Assembly (NCBI GenBank): GCA_034521575.1
Contig: JAXHMJ010000005.1
Span: 2,232,001 to 2,296,000 of the forward strand
Origin: a candidate division KSB1 bacterium
Lineage (GTDB): Bacteria; Zhuqueibacterota; Zhuqueibacteria; Residuimicrobiales; Krinioviventaceae
DNA: 64,000 bases
Direction: 5' to 3'
Part shown: piece after piece, positions 18,635 through 28,521 of the stretch
Layout of the letters: each line of letters opens with the position of its first letter
Numbering within the stretch: position 1 is the stretch's first letter
Notes under the pieces: model-generated
The model's input: only the letters and a program-made list of their open reading frames with translations
The model's database searches: none
What the model was told of the DNA's origin: nothing
Position numbers and translations under genes: made by a program

Positions 18635-18685
18635 ACAGAGCATCATCGATACCATGCAACACAAATCAATGATGCTCTGTTTTTA
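18635..18685 (+). terminator. Terminator after the radical SAM gene
   Basis: A 12-bp perfect stem, ACAGAGCATCAT at 18635-18646 with ATGATGCTCTGT at 18669-18680, a 22-base loop, then TTTTT. It begins about 30 bases past the stop. Confidence 0.7.
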
Positions 18686-19067
18686 CAAGAACTTTACCGT
18701 TCTGACGTGGACATTACATTTTCGTTCTTTGCTTCTGCATTACAGCGATCCAGTTGTTAATCAGATCTCCACCGCTGTACAAAGCGTCATAGGCATCACA
18801 AAATCACATATCTTACCAACTTTTAGATCAAGCCAGTCTTTGCACTATTCCTGGCGGCTGTAAGCGGGCATTTCTGGACGGATGTGGTCTGGCATGTTTT
18901 GTGGGGAGCGGTTGTCTGAACGTTATATTAAAAGTATTTGATTTTGCAGGTTCAAGACATATTTAATACAATATTTGCATGACAATCCCGTTTATTTATA
19001 TAAATAAACTGTTTATAACAAGTACCCCATCAGTAATAACTCTATATAATTTGTGCGGGAGGCAGCA
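18686..19067. other. Intergenic region without recognisable genes
   Basis: About 380 bases. Short frames exist on both strands but none has a ribosome site or recognisable product. The last 100 bases are AT-rich and probably hold the promoter of the gene at 19068. Confidence 0.5.
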
Positions 19068-19925
19068 ATGAAAATTTTTACAGACGAGTGTTTTCAAGCG
19101 ACTACTATCGGGATATTGTTGTTTTTAATGACCATCCCCCTTTACACACAAACACCCAACCCGCTGCGCGCTATGGTCAGCTCGGACCTTGAAGAACCCT
19201 ATAATATTTACGAGGACGGCGGATTCGAGACCGGAGAACATGACATCCGTACCGTATCCCCCTTTATTGATCCGGCACCCTCTGCACCGACTCTGGAACG
19301 GATTAATGAAAACGCCTATTCGGGCAACTGGTGCTACAGAATCACAAATAGCAGTACAGACACGCTAGAGTTTTCAGTGTGGGTCAATCCGGACAAAGCA
19401 GAGACTGTTACATTCAGCTGTCATGTGAAATGCGAGTCGGCGGGGAACTGTACGTTGAAGCCGTTTATTGATTTTATCAGCAATGACATCACCCACCGAT
19501 TGTCTTCCGGTTCTTTTATAGAGATAGACAATTCCTGGACACCGATTTATTACCAGACGAGTCAGAACAATGGATTCCGCTATGCGCGGGCGGGGATTAG
19601 TGTGCCACCAAATTGCACACTATATATTGACAATGTCAGTGTGGAGGTGCCGGTCTGGAAGGAACCGACGGCAACGGGTACAACCGTGGGAGGTGTGAAC
19701 GTACCGCCAGAGCCCGCGGCGCCGGTTCGCATCCGTTTCAGCATCCATATCGAAGACCCGCAAAACCTGGTCACCCGGGAGGATGTCTTTCAAAAGAAAA
19801 CAGCAGTCTTTGAGGAGCTGGCGCGATTGTTTCATGAACACGGCGGGTTTCTTAATATTCAGCCTGAATTAGAGTGGGCATTTGGGAGCGGAACAATTCG
19901 TCTCCGTCAACATTGCAGAACCTAA
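19068..19925 (+). CDS. Secreted hydrolase B, N-terminal part with carbohydrate-binding-like domain (frameshifted)
   Basis: First third of a paralogue of hydrolase A. GGGAGG lies 5 bases before the ATG at 19068, preferred to the GTG at 19053. A signal peptide is followed by a jelly-roll-like segment (about residues 45-200: EDGGFETGEHD, NAYSGNWCYRI, and LYIDNVSVEVP near the end) typical of CBM4/9-like carbohydrate-binding modules. This segment is absent from hydrolase A. The start of the shared N-terminal domain follows (RFSIHIEDPQN). The frame is lost between 19874 and 19915 and the protein continues in the next reading frame. Confidence 0.72.
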   Translation: MKIFTDECFQATTIGILLFLMTIPLYTQTPNPLRAMVSSDLEEPYNIYEDGGFETGEHDIRTVSPFIDPAPSAPTLERINENAYSGNWCYRITNSSTDTLEFSVWVNPDKAETVTFSCHVKCESAGNCTLKPFIDFISNDITHRLSSGSFIEIDNSWTPIYYQTSQNNGFRYARAGISVPPNCTLYIDNVSVEVPVWKEPTATGTTVGGVNVPPEPAAPVRIRFSIHIEDPQNLVTREDVFQKKTAVFEELARLFHEHGGFLNIQPELEWAFGSGTIRLRQHCRT

Positions 19926-21490
19926 CTGACCATTACAATGTCACTTATTCCACTCACACGCACGGCCCGGTGTGTAAAGTGGACGGGACTCCCTATGGTT
20001 CAGCGTATTGCAACGCCAATCATCACAGCCCAGGCGATCATGACACCCACATAACCCAGCAGGATATTGTCAATTATGTGGATATACGCCGTTCAAAATT
20101 TTCAAGCCTCTCGGACACTGAAATCACCGATCACAACGGCAATTTTGACATGATTAATCAAAACTTACTGTTTGATATCGGCATGCACACACTGTCAGCT
20201 TTTAAAAACAAAAACACTCAAAAATCTTATGATTATTTATTCACCAATCCCTGGCGGCCCTCAGTGGGCAATGCACTTGCAGATATTTCAACATTCACAC
20301 AGCATGATCCGGATGGAAAGCTGATCTATCTTCCCGGAGTGGGATCGAACCTGACCAAACGTCACGAGCGGGTACCTCTCAAAGTTCAGCGATTTGTCGG
20401 TCAGTTTATCAAACATGCAGATCCGGAGCGTGTCAATGTCATGAATCTGGTGCTGCATGTAGACGCGTTTGAGGCGGAGAATCCGGCGGACGATTCAAAC
20501 TACATTCATGTGAAACCGGATGGAAGCATGACCCATTCAGAAGAATTCGAACAACATCTTGAATATTGGGATGATATGCTCACAACTGTCATTGATCCGC
20601 TGGTACAAACGGGATATTTGCAATGGAACACCGGCAGCGAGATCGCTGATGCGTTTATCGCCTGGGAAAGCCGATACTCAGCAGGCCGGGACAGCATCTT
20701 TACATACATTCCGTCTGAAACCGCCGGTGAACGGGGTATCGCAACGCTGATCCGTCTACCACAGCAGGGCAGATTCGGTGCCGCGGCTCCTGTGGTTATA
20801 TATGTGGCCGGCGGGTTCAGCGGTGAAGGTCTTTCCACCCGGGGCTGCGATTTAACCGAGCAGGGCTTTATCGAATTATATTTCAACTTTCCGGGCAGCG
20901 GCCGGCCCGGCACACGCAGTGGCGGGATCTATGATACGCGCGGCACACAATCGATAAACGCCTTGAAAGATGTGGTTCAATTCGCACTGGGGCAAACAAC
21001 CGACAGCAGCGGCAGTACGCTTGCAGACTATTGTGAAACAATCAGCCCGCTACAAAGTAATGTCGGTCTTGTGGGCTGGTCTAATGGCGGCAATGCCACG
21101 CTGGCAGCAGCCGGTTGTCATGCCCAGACCCTCTCTGATCTGGCCTGGATTGTGAACTGGGAATCACCCGTGGGAGACGGTATGCCCACCGCGGAAGCCG
21201 GCGCCAAAGGCGGCGAGAGCAACGGCAATCCCGAAACCAATCCCGCTTATGATCCGGATATAGGTACCTGGGACATGTCTACGCTGAAATACGATGCAAC
21301 CGTTAATATCAATCAGCACCATGCCGGTCAGGAAACGGATGCTGTATTCGGTGGTTTTTATTTTGACATCAATGATAACGGAATGATTGACGAGAACACA
21401 GATTTTATCCCTTTTCCCATCGTCATATCGATAAACGACAGTTTGAAAGCATTCTATTCGCAGCGCATTACCCAATATGCGTGGTCTCAG
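19874..21490 (+). CDS. Secreted hydrolase B, middle part: HxH domain and serine hydrolase domain
   Basis: Continuation of hydrolase B. It contains STHTHGP, the counterpart of EAHSHEN in hydrolase A, then about 250 residues of the unrecognised domain. From FTYIPSETAGERG it enters the alpha/beta hydrolase domain, with VVIYVAGGFSGEG, FNFPGSGRPGTRSGG and the nucleophile elbow GWSNGG near 21080. WIVNWESPVGDGMPT is nearly identical in both paralogues. At about 21480-21495 the frame shifts again; the nominal frame continues to 21724 but reads as nonsense. The apparent ATG at 19874 is only where the frame opens. Confidence 0.72.
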
Positions 21491-22254
21491 CATCTGCTGC
21501 CGGGCTCTTTGCCAGCCCATTTGACCACCCCGCGGCCTGCGAACAATTCTGGCAGGTGCGTAACGGTGAAAACTGGTTTGATGAGATTGGGGTGCAGCTA
21601 CCGGACCTGCAGTTTATTGTTGTCGCGTCGGAAGAAGATCATGTCCAAACCGCAGCGGATCATCCGCACATCCTCTTACAGAACAATGGACTTTTGGGAA
21701 ATGATATGGCACTGGTACGTGTGAATCCAGATCGCGCCTATGTGGAACATATCATTGGCAATCATCTGCCGGAATGTGTGGATAATACCGCCAATACAGC
21801 CTTTGGTCACAGCAGCATACGCTCAGCAGTTCAGCCAATTGGAATCGCCGGTGTGACTATGAACAATACCGTTGCAGCCGCCTGCTGTGAACTTGCGGAC
21901 CGGTCGCAATACCACGTTTTGGACGACCAGCTGGATGCCATCATTACCGGTCAGACGCAGGTTCATGACCAAAACCAGGTTCCGGATGCATTTGACCTTT
22001 ACAACTATCCCAACCCGTTCAATCCAAGCACCGAGATAGAATTCAGTCTGCCGCAAGCCGGGCCTGTTTACGTTCAAGTGTTTGATGTAAAGGGACGGGT
22101 GATCGGATCTTTGTTAGACGAATATGTACCAGCGGGAATGCATTCCCTGATATGGCAACCGTCCGGACCAGCGGCTATGAGTTCAGGTGTATATTTTATC
22201 AGATTGACGACAAATAACCACAACAAGACAATAAAAGCGGTTTATGTGAAATAA
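21481..22254 (+). CDS. Secreted hydrolase B, C-terminal part with type IX sorting domain
   Basis: End of hydrolase B. EQFWQVRNGENW and ASEEDHVQTAADHPH correspond to FWLWRNGENW and GDQDHVQGAPDHPH in hydrolase A and carry the likely catalytic acid and His. The last 90 residues are a sorting domain (NYPNPFNPSTEIEFSL, VFDVKGRVIG, SGVYFIRL), predicting export by type IX secretion and surface attachment. About 130 noncoding bases follow, then the hairpin at 22463. Confidence 0.75.
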   Translation: MVSASAAGLFASPFDHPAACEQFWQVRNGENWFDEIGVQLPDLQFIVVASEEDHVQTAADHPHILLQNNGLLGNDMALVRVNPDRAYVEHIIGNHLPECVDNTANTAFGHSSIRSAVQPIGIAGVTMNNTVAAACCELADRSQYHVLDDQLDAIITGQTQVHDQNQVPDAFDLYNYPNPFNPSTEIEFSLPQAGPVYVQVFDVKGRVIGSLLDEYVPAGMHSLIWQPSGPAAMSSGVYFIRLTTNNHNKTIKAVYVK

Positions 22255-22462
22255 TTGATCGGAACAATCAAAAACAGAACAAAAGCAAAAAAATATTAAA
22301 CCTGACAAATCCAAAAGATATCAAAACAAGAATCCTGCAGCCCCTGTCTCTTACAGACAAAATAGAATAAGAAAGGAGCGAGAGCGGTCAAGTGATCATG
22401 TCACTATGCGCGAATCCAGACTCCCGCCCCTCAGCTATCGAATGAAATCTCGTAATCTTTTC

Positions 22463-22497
22463 AAAAATTATATTTCTGTGATATAATTTTTGCTTTT
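22463..22497 (+). terminator. AT-rich hairpin followed by a T-run
   Basis: AAAAATTATAT, a 7-base loop and ATATAATTTTT (perfect 11-bp stem), then GCTTTTTT. It lies about 210 bases after hydrolase B, in the otherwise empty gap 22255-22717. The weak AT stem makes it a doubtful terminator. Confidence 0.45.
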
Positions 22498-22717
22498 TTA
22501 AAGCTTGTTTGACTTTTACAGAAAAACCAACGAAATGCACCCCGGACAAGCCGTGTCTGGTTCGTGTCACCGGTCCCCCACGCACCTCGCACCCCGGACC
22601 TCTATCGGAATCTCTTTTTCTATATATTCTACAACTGCAGGATGATGCTTTTTCTCTTGCATTTATGTGAAATATCCTTAAATTGATGTATGTTTTAAAA
22701 TCAAAATGGAGGGTGAA

Positions 22718-23203
22718 ATGCCTGCTTTGATTGTAGAAAAACCACTGCGTGAAAAATTGGGCGAAGACGCATCGGAAAGTTTGCTTCGTCTTGTGAATCA
22801 AAGTGTTGAACAGCGGAAACACGAGATGTTGGAGTTTGTGGAAGAAAAATTTGAACGGCGGTTGAGTGAAGAACATGGCCAAATCAATGCGGCCATAAAA
22901 GAAACAGAACAACGTCTTGATAACCGAATCACAGTGGAAATATCCAAGGTCAACGAACGTATCACCACAGAAAGTTCCAAATTCAATGAGCGCATGACAG
23001 AAGAAATCGGCAAAGTCAATGAGCGCATGACAGAAGAGATTGGCAAAGTTAATGAGCGCATGACGGAAGAAACTGGCAAAGTTAATGAGCGAATTACTGC
23101 GGAAAATAGCAAGACCCGCGCCGACCTTATCAAATGGATGTTTATTTTCTGGATCGGTCAGGTGGGGGCATTATTGGGGATTTTGTTTGCGTTTTTCAAA
23201 TAA
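22718..23203 (+). CDS. Coiled-coil protein with C-terminal membrane anchor (DUF1640-like)
   Basis: A 161-residue protein. The N-terminal motif (MPALIVEKPLREKLGEDAS) resembles small bacterial proteins of the DUF1640/CCDC90-like type. Next comes a long coiled coil with five 11-residue repeats, and a single C-terminal helix (WMFIFWIGQVGALLGILFAFF). The ATG at 22718 is preferred to that at 22706 because GGAGGG sits between them at the right distance. The topology, cytoplasmic coiled coil anchored by the tail, is inferred. A partial second copy lies at 27524. The function is unknown. Confidence 0.82.
   Translation: MPALIVEKPLREKLGEDASESLLRLVNQSVEQRKHEMLEFVEEKFERRLSEEHGQINAAIKETEQRLDNRITVEISKVNERITTESSKFNERMTEEIGKVNERMTEEIGKVNERMTEETGKVNERITAENSKTRADLIKWMFIFWIGQVGALLGILFAFFK
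22934..23098 (+). repeat. Five tandem 33-bp (11-residue) repeats in the coiled-coil gene
   Basis: Consensus peptide EEIGKVNERMT. The first two units are diverged (VEISKVNERIT, TESSKFNERMT). The third and fourth are identical as protein. An 11-residue period fits a hendecad coiled coil. Confidence 0.85.
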
Positions 23204-23528
23204 ATTTGTTTGTAAATGGCCAACAACGTGTAACATATTAAAAAATAAGCTAATAAGGTAGTTGATGCGATGTCTTGCGGCACCTGAGGTTGCAAAGACA
23301 AACACAAGTTAAACATCCGGACAGGGGATAAAAAAATGCAAAGCTACAAAATGTCGTTCCCGGATCAACATCTGCCGCTGCCACTCGTCGCACAATTTGG
23401 AATTGTACGACGAGGTTGATATATGGCACCCAGCATCCGCGATGCTGCTGTGCAGAATCTGTAGTCAGCGGTATAAGTTTATGGACTGCTCCTCCGGTTT
23501 TTATCACGTAGGTTGTAAATTGGATAAC
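23204..23528. other. Intergenic region with nothing recognisable
   Basis: About 325 bases between the coiled-coil gene and the end of the protease remnant on the other strand. No hairpin-plus-T-run terminator or conserved frame was found. Confidence 0.4.
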
Positions 23529-25157
23529 TCACCTCATGAGCAGCATTTTGCGTGTAATAGCGTGATCTTGGTACCAAATCCGGTAAAAATACATTCCGGA
23601 TGCTACCGGATTTCCAAACGCATCAAGACCCTGCCAGATCACCGAATGCCGGCCGGGCTCGACTGTGCGGTTGAACAAGGTAGATACGTTGCGTCCCTGA
23701 ATATCAAAAATATCAATAACCACCTGCTCTGTCTCCGGAACATCATAGCTGATGTGGGTCTCGGGATTAAAGGGATTGGGATAATTGCAATAGACTGTAA
23801 ATTTCTCCGGCAGAGAGTTTTTGGCGATTTCAGGCGCCTTTTCCTGTTTCAGTTTGAATAAGTGGCGGACATGCTCCGCGGCTCCGGTTTCAGCATATTG
23901 GTTTACAATCGCATTTAAATCCTGCTGCAATCATTGTTGTTGGAAAACTGGCAAGAATGAATTTGAAAATCGGTGACTGTTGCCGTGGTATTGTCGATTC
24001 GCAGTCCAATGTCGTTGTTCAGAAATTTGACCAGCGCAATATCAGGCATATTTGCGCTGGAACAGTTTTCAATCGCAAGTCCGGTGGCGGCATTGGATAT
24101 TTCAACGGTATTGAAAGAACAATAATTGGATGGATTATCTATGGTAATTCCGCCTGTGTTGGAGGTGAAATTAAACGCTACATCCTCACATTGAATCGCG
24201 GCCTCGTCGATGATCAGACAAGAATTGGCGCCAAAATCCAAAGATACGCTCGGTTCAATTGTCAAGTTCGCTCCGTCAGTGATCGTTAATGACAAGTTAT
24301 CATCAAAAGTACAGCTCCCTTCTACAATCACATCACCGTTTGAGAAAACGTTCACTCCAATTTGTGTATCGCCTCTAATGGTAAGATTTCCACCATTTCC
24401 AATGACAAGTTGAGATCCATTACTTGTTTGTAAATAAACATTATCAAGAACCAAGGATAAATTATCCGTAATCTCTAAATTTTCGATAAGCGACTGATTA
24501 TCATTGATGTAAACCGTTTCTCCTGTATTGGCGGAATCAATTACTTCTGACAAAGTTGGATAAAGAGAAGTAATTAGAGCATAGGAAGATGGAACTGATA
24601 CCCGAGCTGTAACAGCCCGATAAGAATCGATTCCACACTCACCGTAAGCAATTCTAAAATATCCATTTTCACCCCAATCTGTTCCCCATGAATTCTTACA
24701 TATCCAACATTCATTAGTATCATTGTATGATACAATTACTACCCCATGATTATCAACAAATTGTCCCGAAGTTTGCTCATAAATTCCAGATGTATAATCA
24801 CTAAAATTTCTATATACAGGGCTTGATAATAGTTTATTTTTTATTTCGGAAATATTAATATCCCAATCCACATCAAAAGAATCTATAGAGTAATATGCTT
24901 CATCGTAATTAGGAAAAGCATTTAAACCTTGCTCACACTGTACTCTATTATCCCTTATAAAACTAAATGAACATTGAGGCGGCCCCCCACTACATGATCC
25001 TCCACAGGTATTTTCATTTGTTATCTGCATCTCATCCAAATCAATCCCGATGTTAGTTCCATACAACTCGTGTAATAATCCTTAAACTACACCAGTTGCT
25101 GCATGGGACTCCCTTTATTTCTGATTACATTCATCTATGGTACCTTGATTTTTCTTT
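23529..25157 (-). pseudogene. Decayed papain-like (C1) protease with type IX sorting domain
   Basis: Reading the minus strand, the best frame starts just after the next gene's stop and reads KKNQG, later HAATGVV-stop-GLLHELYG, where papain-like enzymes carry the catalytic Cys. It has two in-frame stops and no propeptide or signal. From 25066 the frame is open: CGGSCSGG, then DNHGVVIVSYN with the catalytic His, then CKNSWGTDWGENGYFRI with the catalytic Asn. A beta-helix-like repeat region follows (NLTIRGDT, ITDGANLTIEP). At about 23915-23930 one more shift leads into a sorting domain, NYPNPFNPETHISYD to the terminal Arg. The N-terminus is missing and the active-site Cys is not seen. Confidence 0.72.
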
Positions 25158-26262
25158 AAAAATTAAATAATGGATTCCATTGTGCATTTTTTCCATCACC
25201 TATTTGAATCATGACTTTCGTATCCATATTTATGATATATACCTTACTTTTAAAAGAAGCAGTGGTATTTGAAGAAATAAATTCATATTGTTCAAAACAG
25301 ATATAATTATCCCCTGGACTGAACGAGGGATTGTTCCAATCCACAAGAGCTTTCTTCAAGACTCTACTCACCCCGTCTTTATAAATATATAATGTATGTG
25401 ATGCAAGGTCATTCTGACTCTTTGAATATGCTATTTTTGAAAAATCGTGATTAAAAAGAGGATTGTGCAGAAATGACCCTGACTGGCTTTGGGGGATAAA
25501 TGCTACTGTATCAATGCTGGAATTATTCAAATTGTAAAGCAGGATCGAGTCGAAAATCCCGGTCCAACTCAAACTCGTTCGAGCATACAAAATCCGCTTA
25601 TTGAACGGGTCAAAATCAAATACATATATCAGATGACCTCCCAACCTGTTTTCAGTCACAAGTGTATCCGTAAAAGTATGGTCTATATTGGTTTTGTATA
25701 CATTTCCTTTATGTGTAAATATAAAATGATAACTATCCGGGCAAAAGCCAATCAATCTTTGTGGCTCGTGACCTATTTGACTATCCAGAATAAATTGTTT
25801 GTTTGCACCATCCTTATTCATTATCTCGTAGTCCGTCTGTTCACCGAGTGTTTTATGACGATATATCAGTTTTTCACCGTCAGGTGTCCACATGACTGGA
25901 CTCGCGCTTTCATTCAAACCAAGATCAGGAGTTATACTGAAAGATGTATCACGACTGATAACATATAAATGAATATCGGTTCCCCCTATGCCCATATCAT
26001 ACCGGAAGGCAATGTATTCACCTGTTGGAGACCATACAGGATTGTATGCATCGTTAGAAGGATTTTTTGAAATATTCAATGGATTTTGACTCAGCCCCTG
26101 CATTAACACGATTTGCCAATATTTTTCCATACCTTTTTGATAACAAAGACTATTTTTTCCTAATTTAGAATCTTTGTATGAACTTTTTAGAGGACTTTTG
26201 TCAATATCACAAGCCATTAAAATCTGAATAAATAAAATCAAAATTATTATTTTTTTATACAT
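25156..26262 (-). CDS. TolB-like beta-propeller lipoprotein
   Basis: A 368-residue lipoprotein (lipobox QILMAC near residue 16) followed by WD40-like PD40/TolB repeats: YNPVWSPTGEYIAFR, SPVMWTPDGEKLIYR, NPLFNHDFSKIAYSK, NPSFSPGDNYICFEQ, NAQWNPLF. The ATG at 26262 has AGGA at the right distance; the GTG at 26280 does not. The gene is unbroken but clearly more AT-rich than most of the window, with many AAA, ATT and TTT codons, which suggests transfer from another genome. Propeller lipoproteins of this kind usually bind other proteins; its role is unknown. Confidence 0.8.
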   Translation of the reverse strand: MYKKIIILILFIQILMACDIDKSPLKSSYKDSKLGKNSLCYQKGMEKYWQIVLMQGLSQNPLNISKNPSNDAYNPVWSPTGEYIAFRYDMGIGGTDIHLYVISRDTSFSITPDLGLNESASPVMWTPDGEKLIYRHKTLGEQTDYEIMNKDGANKQFILDSQIGHEPQRLIGFCPDSYHFIFTHKGNVYKTNIDHTFTDTLVTENRLGGHLIYVFDFDPFNKRILYARTSLSWTGIFDSILLYNLNNSSIDTVAFIPQSQSGSFLHNPLFNHDFSKIAYSKSQNDLASHTLYIYKDGVSRVLKKALVDWNNPSFSPGDNYICFEQYEFISSNTTASFKSKVYIINMDTKVMIQIGDGKNAQWNPLFNF

Positions 26263-27523
26263 ACAATCCTCATAAATCACTAATACTATTGAATTCTAAT
26301 TTCAATTTATTATTTTTACTTATTATATGCTAACTCCACATCATGTCAAAGTCAAAATGCATCATTTTTTATACCTTTGCGCATCTCAAAAGATTTCAAT
26401 TATCACCTATCCGATTAAACAAAAGGAAAACTCTGCATCCGAAAGCTGTTCTGTGCCGTGAATTTCGCGGTTCCGTGGTATTTCCTTTTCCACTCTGACA
26501 CCGCCCCGTAACGCTGCGCGAATCCATTGATGCATTCGGCGTCAGATGCTTCTCCCTGCCCTCAATACCACCGATCCCTTTGCAACTTTACAACCTAAAC
26601 TATTAATAGTCAAGCATTATTTTGATTGAATTGATCTGTTTGGCTTTTTGTGCTGAAAGAAAAGTTCGAACAACAAGAGTCGGTGTGTATGAAATGATGC
26701 CCGTGAACAGCAAAAACAAAGCATCGTTGCAAAACATGCAACTACCGGACCAGAAAAATTGCATTGTTTTTAATTGATTGACCGGAAACCCGATCTCGGA
26801 CCCTGAGAAGATTATTCGCAGCCGGTGAATGATTTTCGCGGGGAGCGTTTTGCAGTGTAGGATGTATACTGGAAGTTAGGTTGTCCGTCACAATAGGTGC
26901 CCGCCATAAACAAATTTCTACTGAAAGGCTGCTCCCTGAAATATCAATGGATATTTCACTCCGAATAAAACTCCGCCGAGGGGATCCGTTCCGGATCGTA
27001 CGGGGGTTCTACCCCCGTCACGCTATATAGCAGAGGGTTCTACCCTCTGATACTATCTACGAGTTTCAGGAGGTAGAACCTCCGGCTAACCTGCATAATG
27101 GAGTGGAACCCCGACGCGATTCCGATACGAAACAAAGTTTCGTGAGCAATGACGTGCCAAAATGATTTTTTTGGCCCGAGAGGGTGTAGAGATGATGCCC
27201 GGACAGGATTAACCGGATCAACAGGATCGATATTAAAATAAAGGATCATATCAAAAGAATCCTGTGAATTCCGAATATGCTGTGATCCGGTTCGATGAGA
27301 GATTGCGGGGCAGGAAACAAAAGTATGGTATAGTGAAGAATGCCGGCACATTATGAAAACAGAAGGGGGGCGGAAGACAGGCAGCCGAGCGGCCGGCCTG
27401 CGTTTTTCAGCAGGACGATAAACCGGGGTGCGGGAATATGAGGATTGAAAATCATTGCATTTGCCGGATGACCGCACCGTACACCTCTTGTTATACCGGT
27501 TTAGCGAGGCGGTGCCTGACCCC
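26263..27523. other. Gene-poor region of about 1.2 kb
   Basis: No frame on either strand has a credible start and product. The first 150 bases, upstream of the propeller gene, are AT-rich and probably hold its promoter. From about 26440 on the stretch is mixed in composition, like decayed coding DNA. It contains the hairpin row at 26983-27143 and a short 'caggat' repetition near 27205-27280. Confidence 0.6.
26983..27143. repeat. Row of five short hairpins with three-base loops
   Basis: Five perfect inverted repeats, each with a 3-base centre: GATCCG-TTC-CGGATC (26983-26997), ACGGGGGT-TCT-ACCCCCGT (27000-27018), CAGAGGGT-TCT-ACCCTCTG (27031-27049), GGAGGT-AGA-ACCTCC (27069-27083) and ACGAAAC-AAA-GTTTCGT (27127-27143). 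Numbers two to four share the core GGT-TCT-ACC, or its complement. They are not direct copies outside the core, so this is not a CRISPR array. Confidence 0.75.
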
Positions 27524-27667
27524 ATGACGGCGGAATTATCCAAGGTTAATGAGCGCATCACTTTAGAAAACAGCAAAACCCGCGCCGATCTCATCAAGTG
27601 GATGTTTATTTTCTGGATCGGTCAGGTGGGGGCGTTGTTGGGGATTTTGTTTGCATTTTTTAAATAA
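27524..27667 (+). pseudogene. Partial copy of the coiled-coil membrane-anchor gene
   Basis: 47 codons (MTAELSKVNERITLENS and the anchor WMFIFWIGQVGALLG) matching the last repeat and tail of the protein at 22718-23203. Most nucleotide differences are synonymous, so it probably derives from a full-length paralogue that was once under selection, not from a fresh local duplication. The N-terminal two thirds are absent and no ribosome site precedes the ATG. Confidence 0.7.
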
Positions 27668-27993
27668 ACTTGACTGAAAAAGTTTAACTTTTATACAATA
27701 GGAACCGGAACTTTGGGATTTACAATTGTGTGCTCTGAGGGATGTGGGTGGGATATAGACCTCCTACAGGGATCAGATGTATTATACTGTTTTATCGACA
27801 ATAATGAAATACCTGCGGTGTTTTCAAACGGTCAGAATTTTGCATGATTCTGCATGTGCGAATCCTGCTAGAGCGAGGTTTTGTCGAAATAAAGGAACTT
27901 TCACTCTATATTGAACCGATTATTCTCTTGTTTTTTAACACACAAACCCCTAAACTCTTGAAAAATGTTTAAAACTTTAGAAAGAAACCTGTC

Positions 27994-28521
27994 TTGAAAA
28001 TTTATTGTCTGTTGTTTTTGCTGATGTGTCCTTTTTTGCTGTATGCCGAATTTTCGCCCGGTCTTCGATTGCAGAAAACCCATCAATTGTATTGGGAGAA
28101 CGGGATCACGCTGGATTACACGCATGACTGTCTGCTTGATCAGCATCTGCATGTGGGATTGAGTTTTATTTCCTCCCGGTTCGGTACGGCTCTGAACTCG
28201 AATGCTCTGAAACAGGATCACTATATGCTTTACGGCGCCTGGGTGTTTCGTCCGGACGAGTCCCTGCAGCCTGTGGTTCGGCTGAACACCGGTTATTTTA
28301 TTGCGGATTACGAGTCGGATCTATTCAATGATCTCGACAACACCTCACTGTTGCTCTCGGCCGAAACCGGATTTATCGTGAATGCTTACAAACAGCTCGA
28401 TCTTTTATTGATGCTGGGGTATAATTTCATCACCGGAGATGGGACAAGCGGCGCCGGCACCTTGTTTCCGCTTTTTTATTATCTCTCAGTCAGCTGGACC
28501 CTGAAAGGAGGTGCGCGATGA
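27994..28521 (+). CDS. Outer-membrane beta-barrel-like protein
   Basis: A 175-residue exported protein (signal MKIYCLLFLLMCPFLLYA). Alternating hydrophobic strands, such as LHVGLSFISSRFG, YMLYGAWVFRP and LDLLLMLGYNFITGDG, and a final strand rich in aromatics (FYYLSVSWTL) suggest a small 8-strand barrel. The start is a TTG; AAAGAAA about 10 bases before it is a weak ribosome site. The end overlaps the next gene by ATGA, so the two are translated together. Confidence 0.7.
   Translation: MKIYCLLFLLMCPFLLYAEFSPGLRLQKTHQLYWENGITLDYTHDCLLDQHLHVGLSFISSRFGTALNSNALKQDHYMLYGAWVFRPDESLQPVVRLNTGYFIADYESDLFNDLDNTSLLLSAETGFIVNAYKQLDLLLMLGYNFITGDGTSGAGTLFPLFYYLSVSWTLKGGAR

Noticed and set aside
26983-27143. 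CRISPR array
   Set aside because: The units are palindromes of different sequence and length, with no constant direct repeat, no regular spacer length and no cas gene in the window.
26440-27450. A hidden gene in the gene-poor region
   Set aside because: All frames on both strands are short or lack starts and recognisable residues; the 185-codon frame on the minus strand at 27040-27597 is antisense to the coiled-coil fragment and the hairpins.
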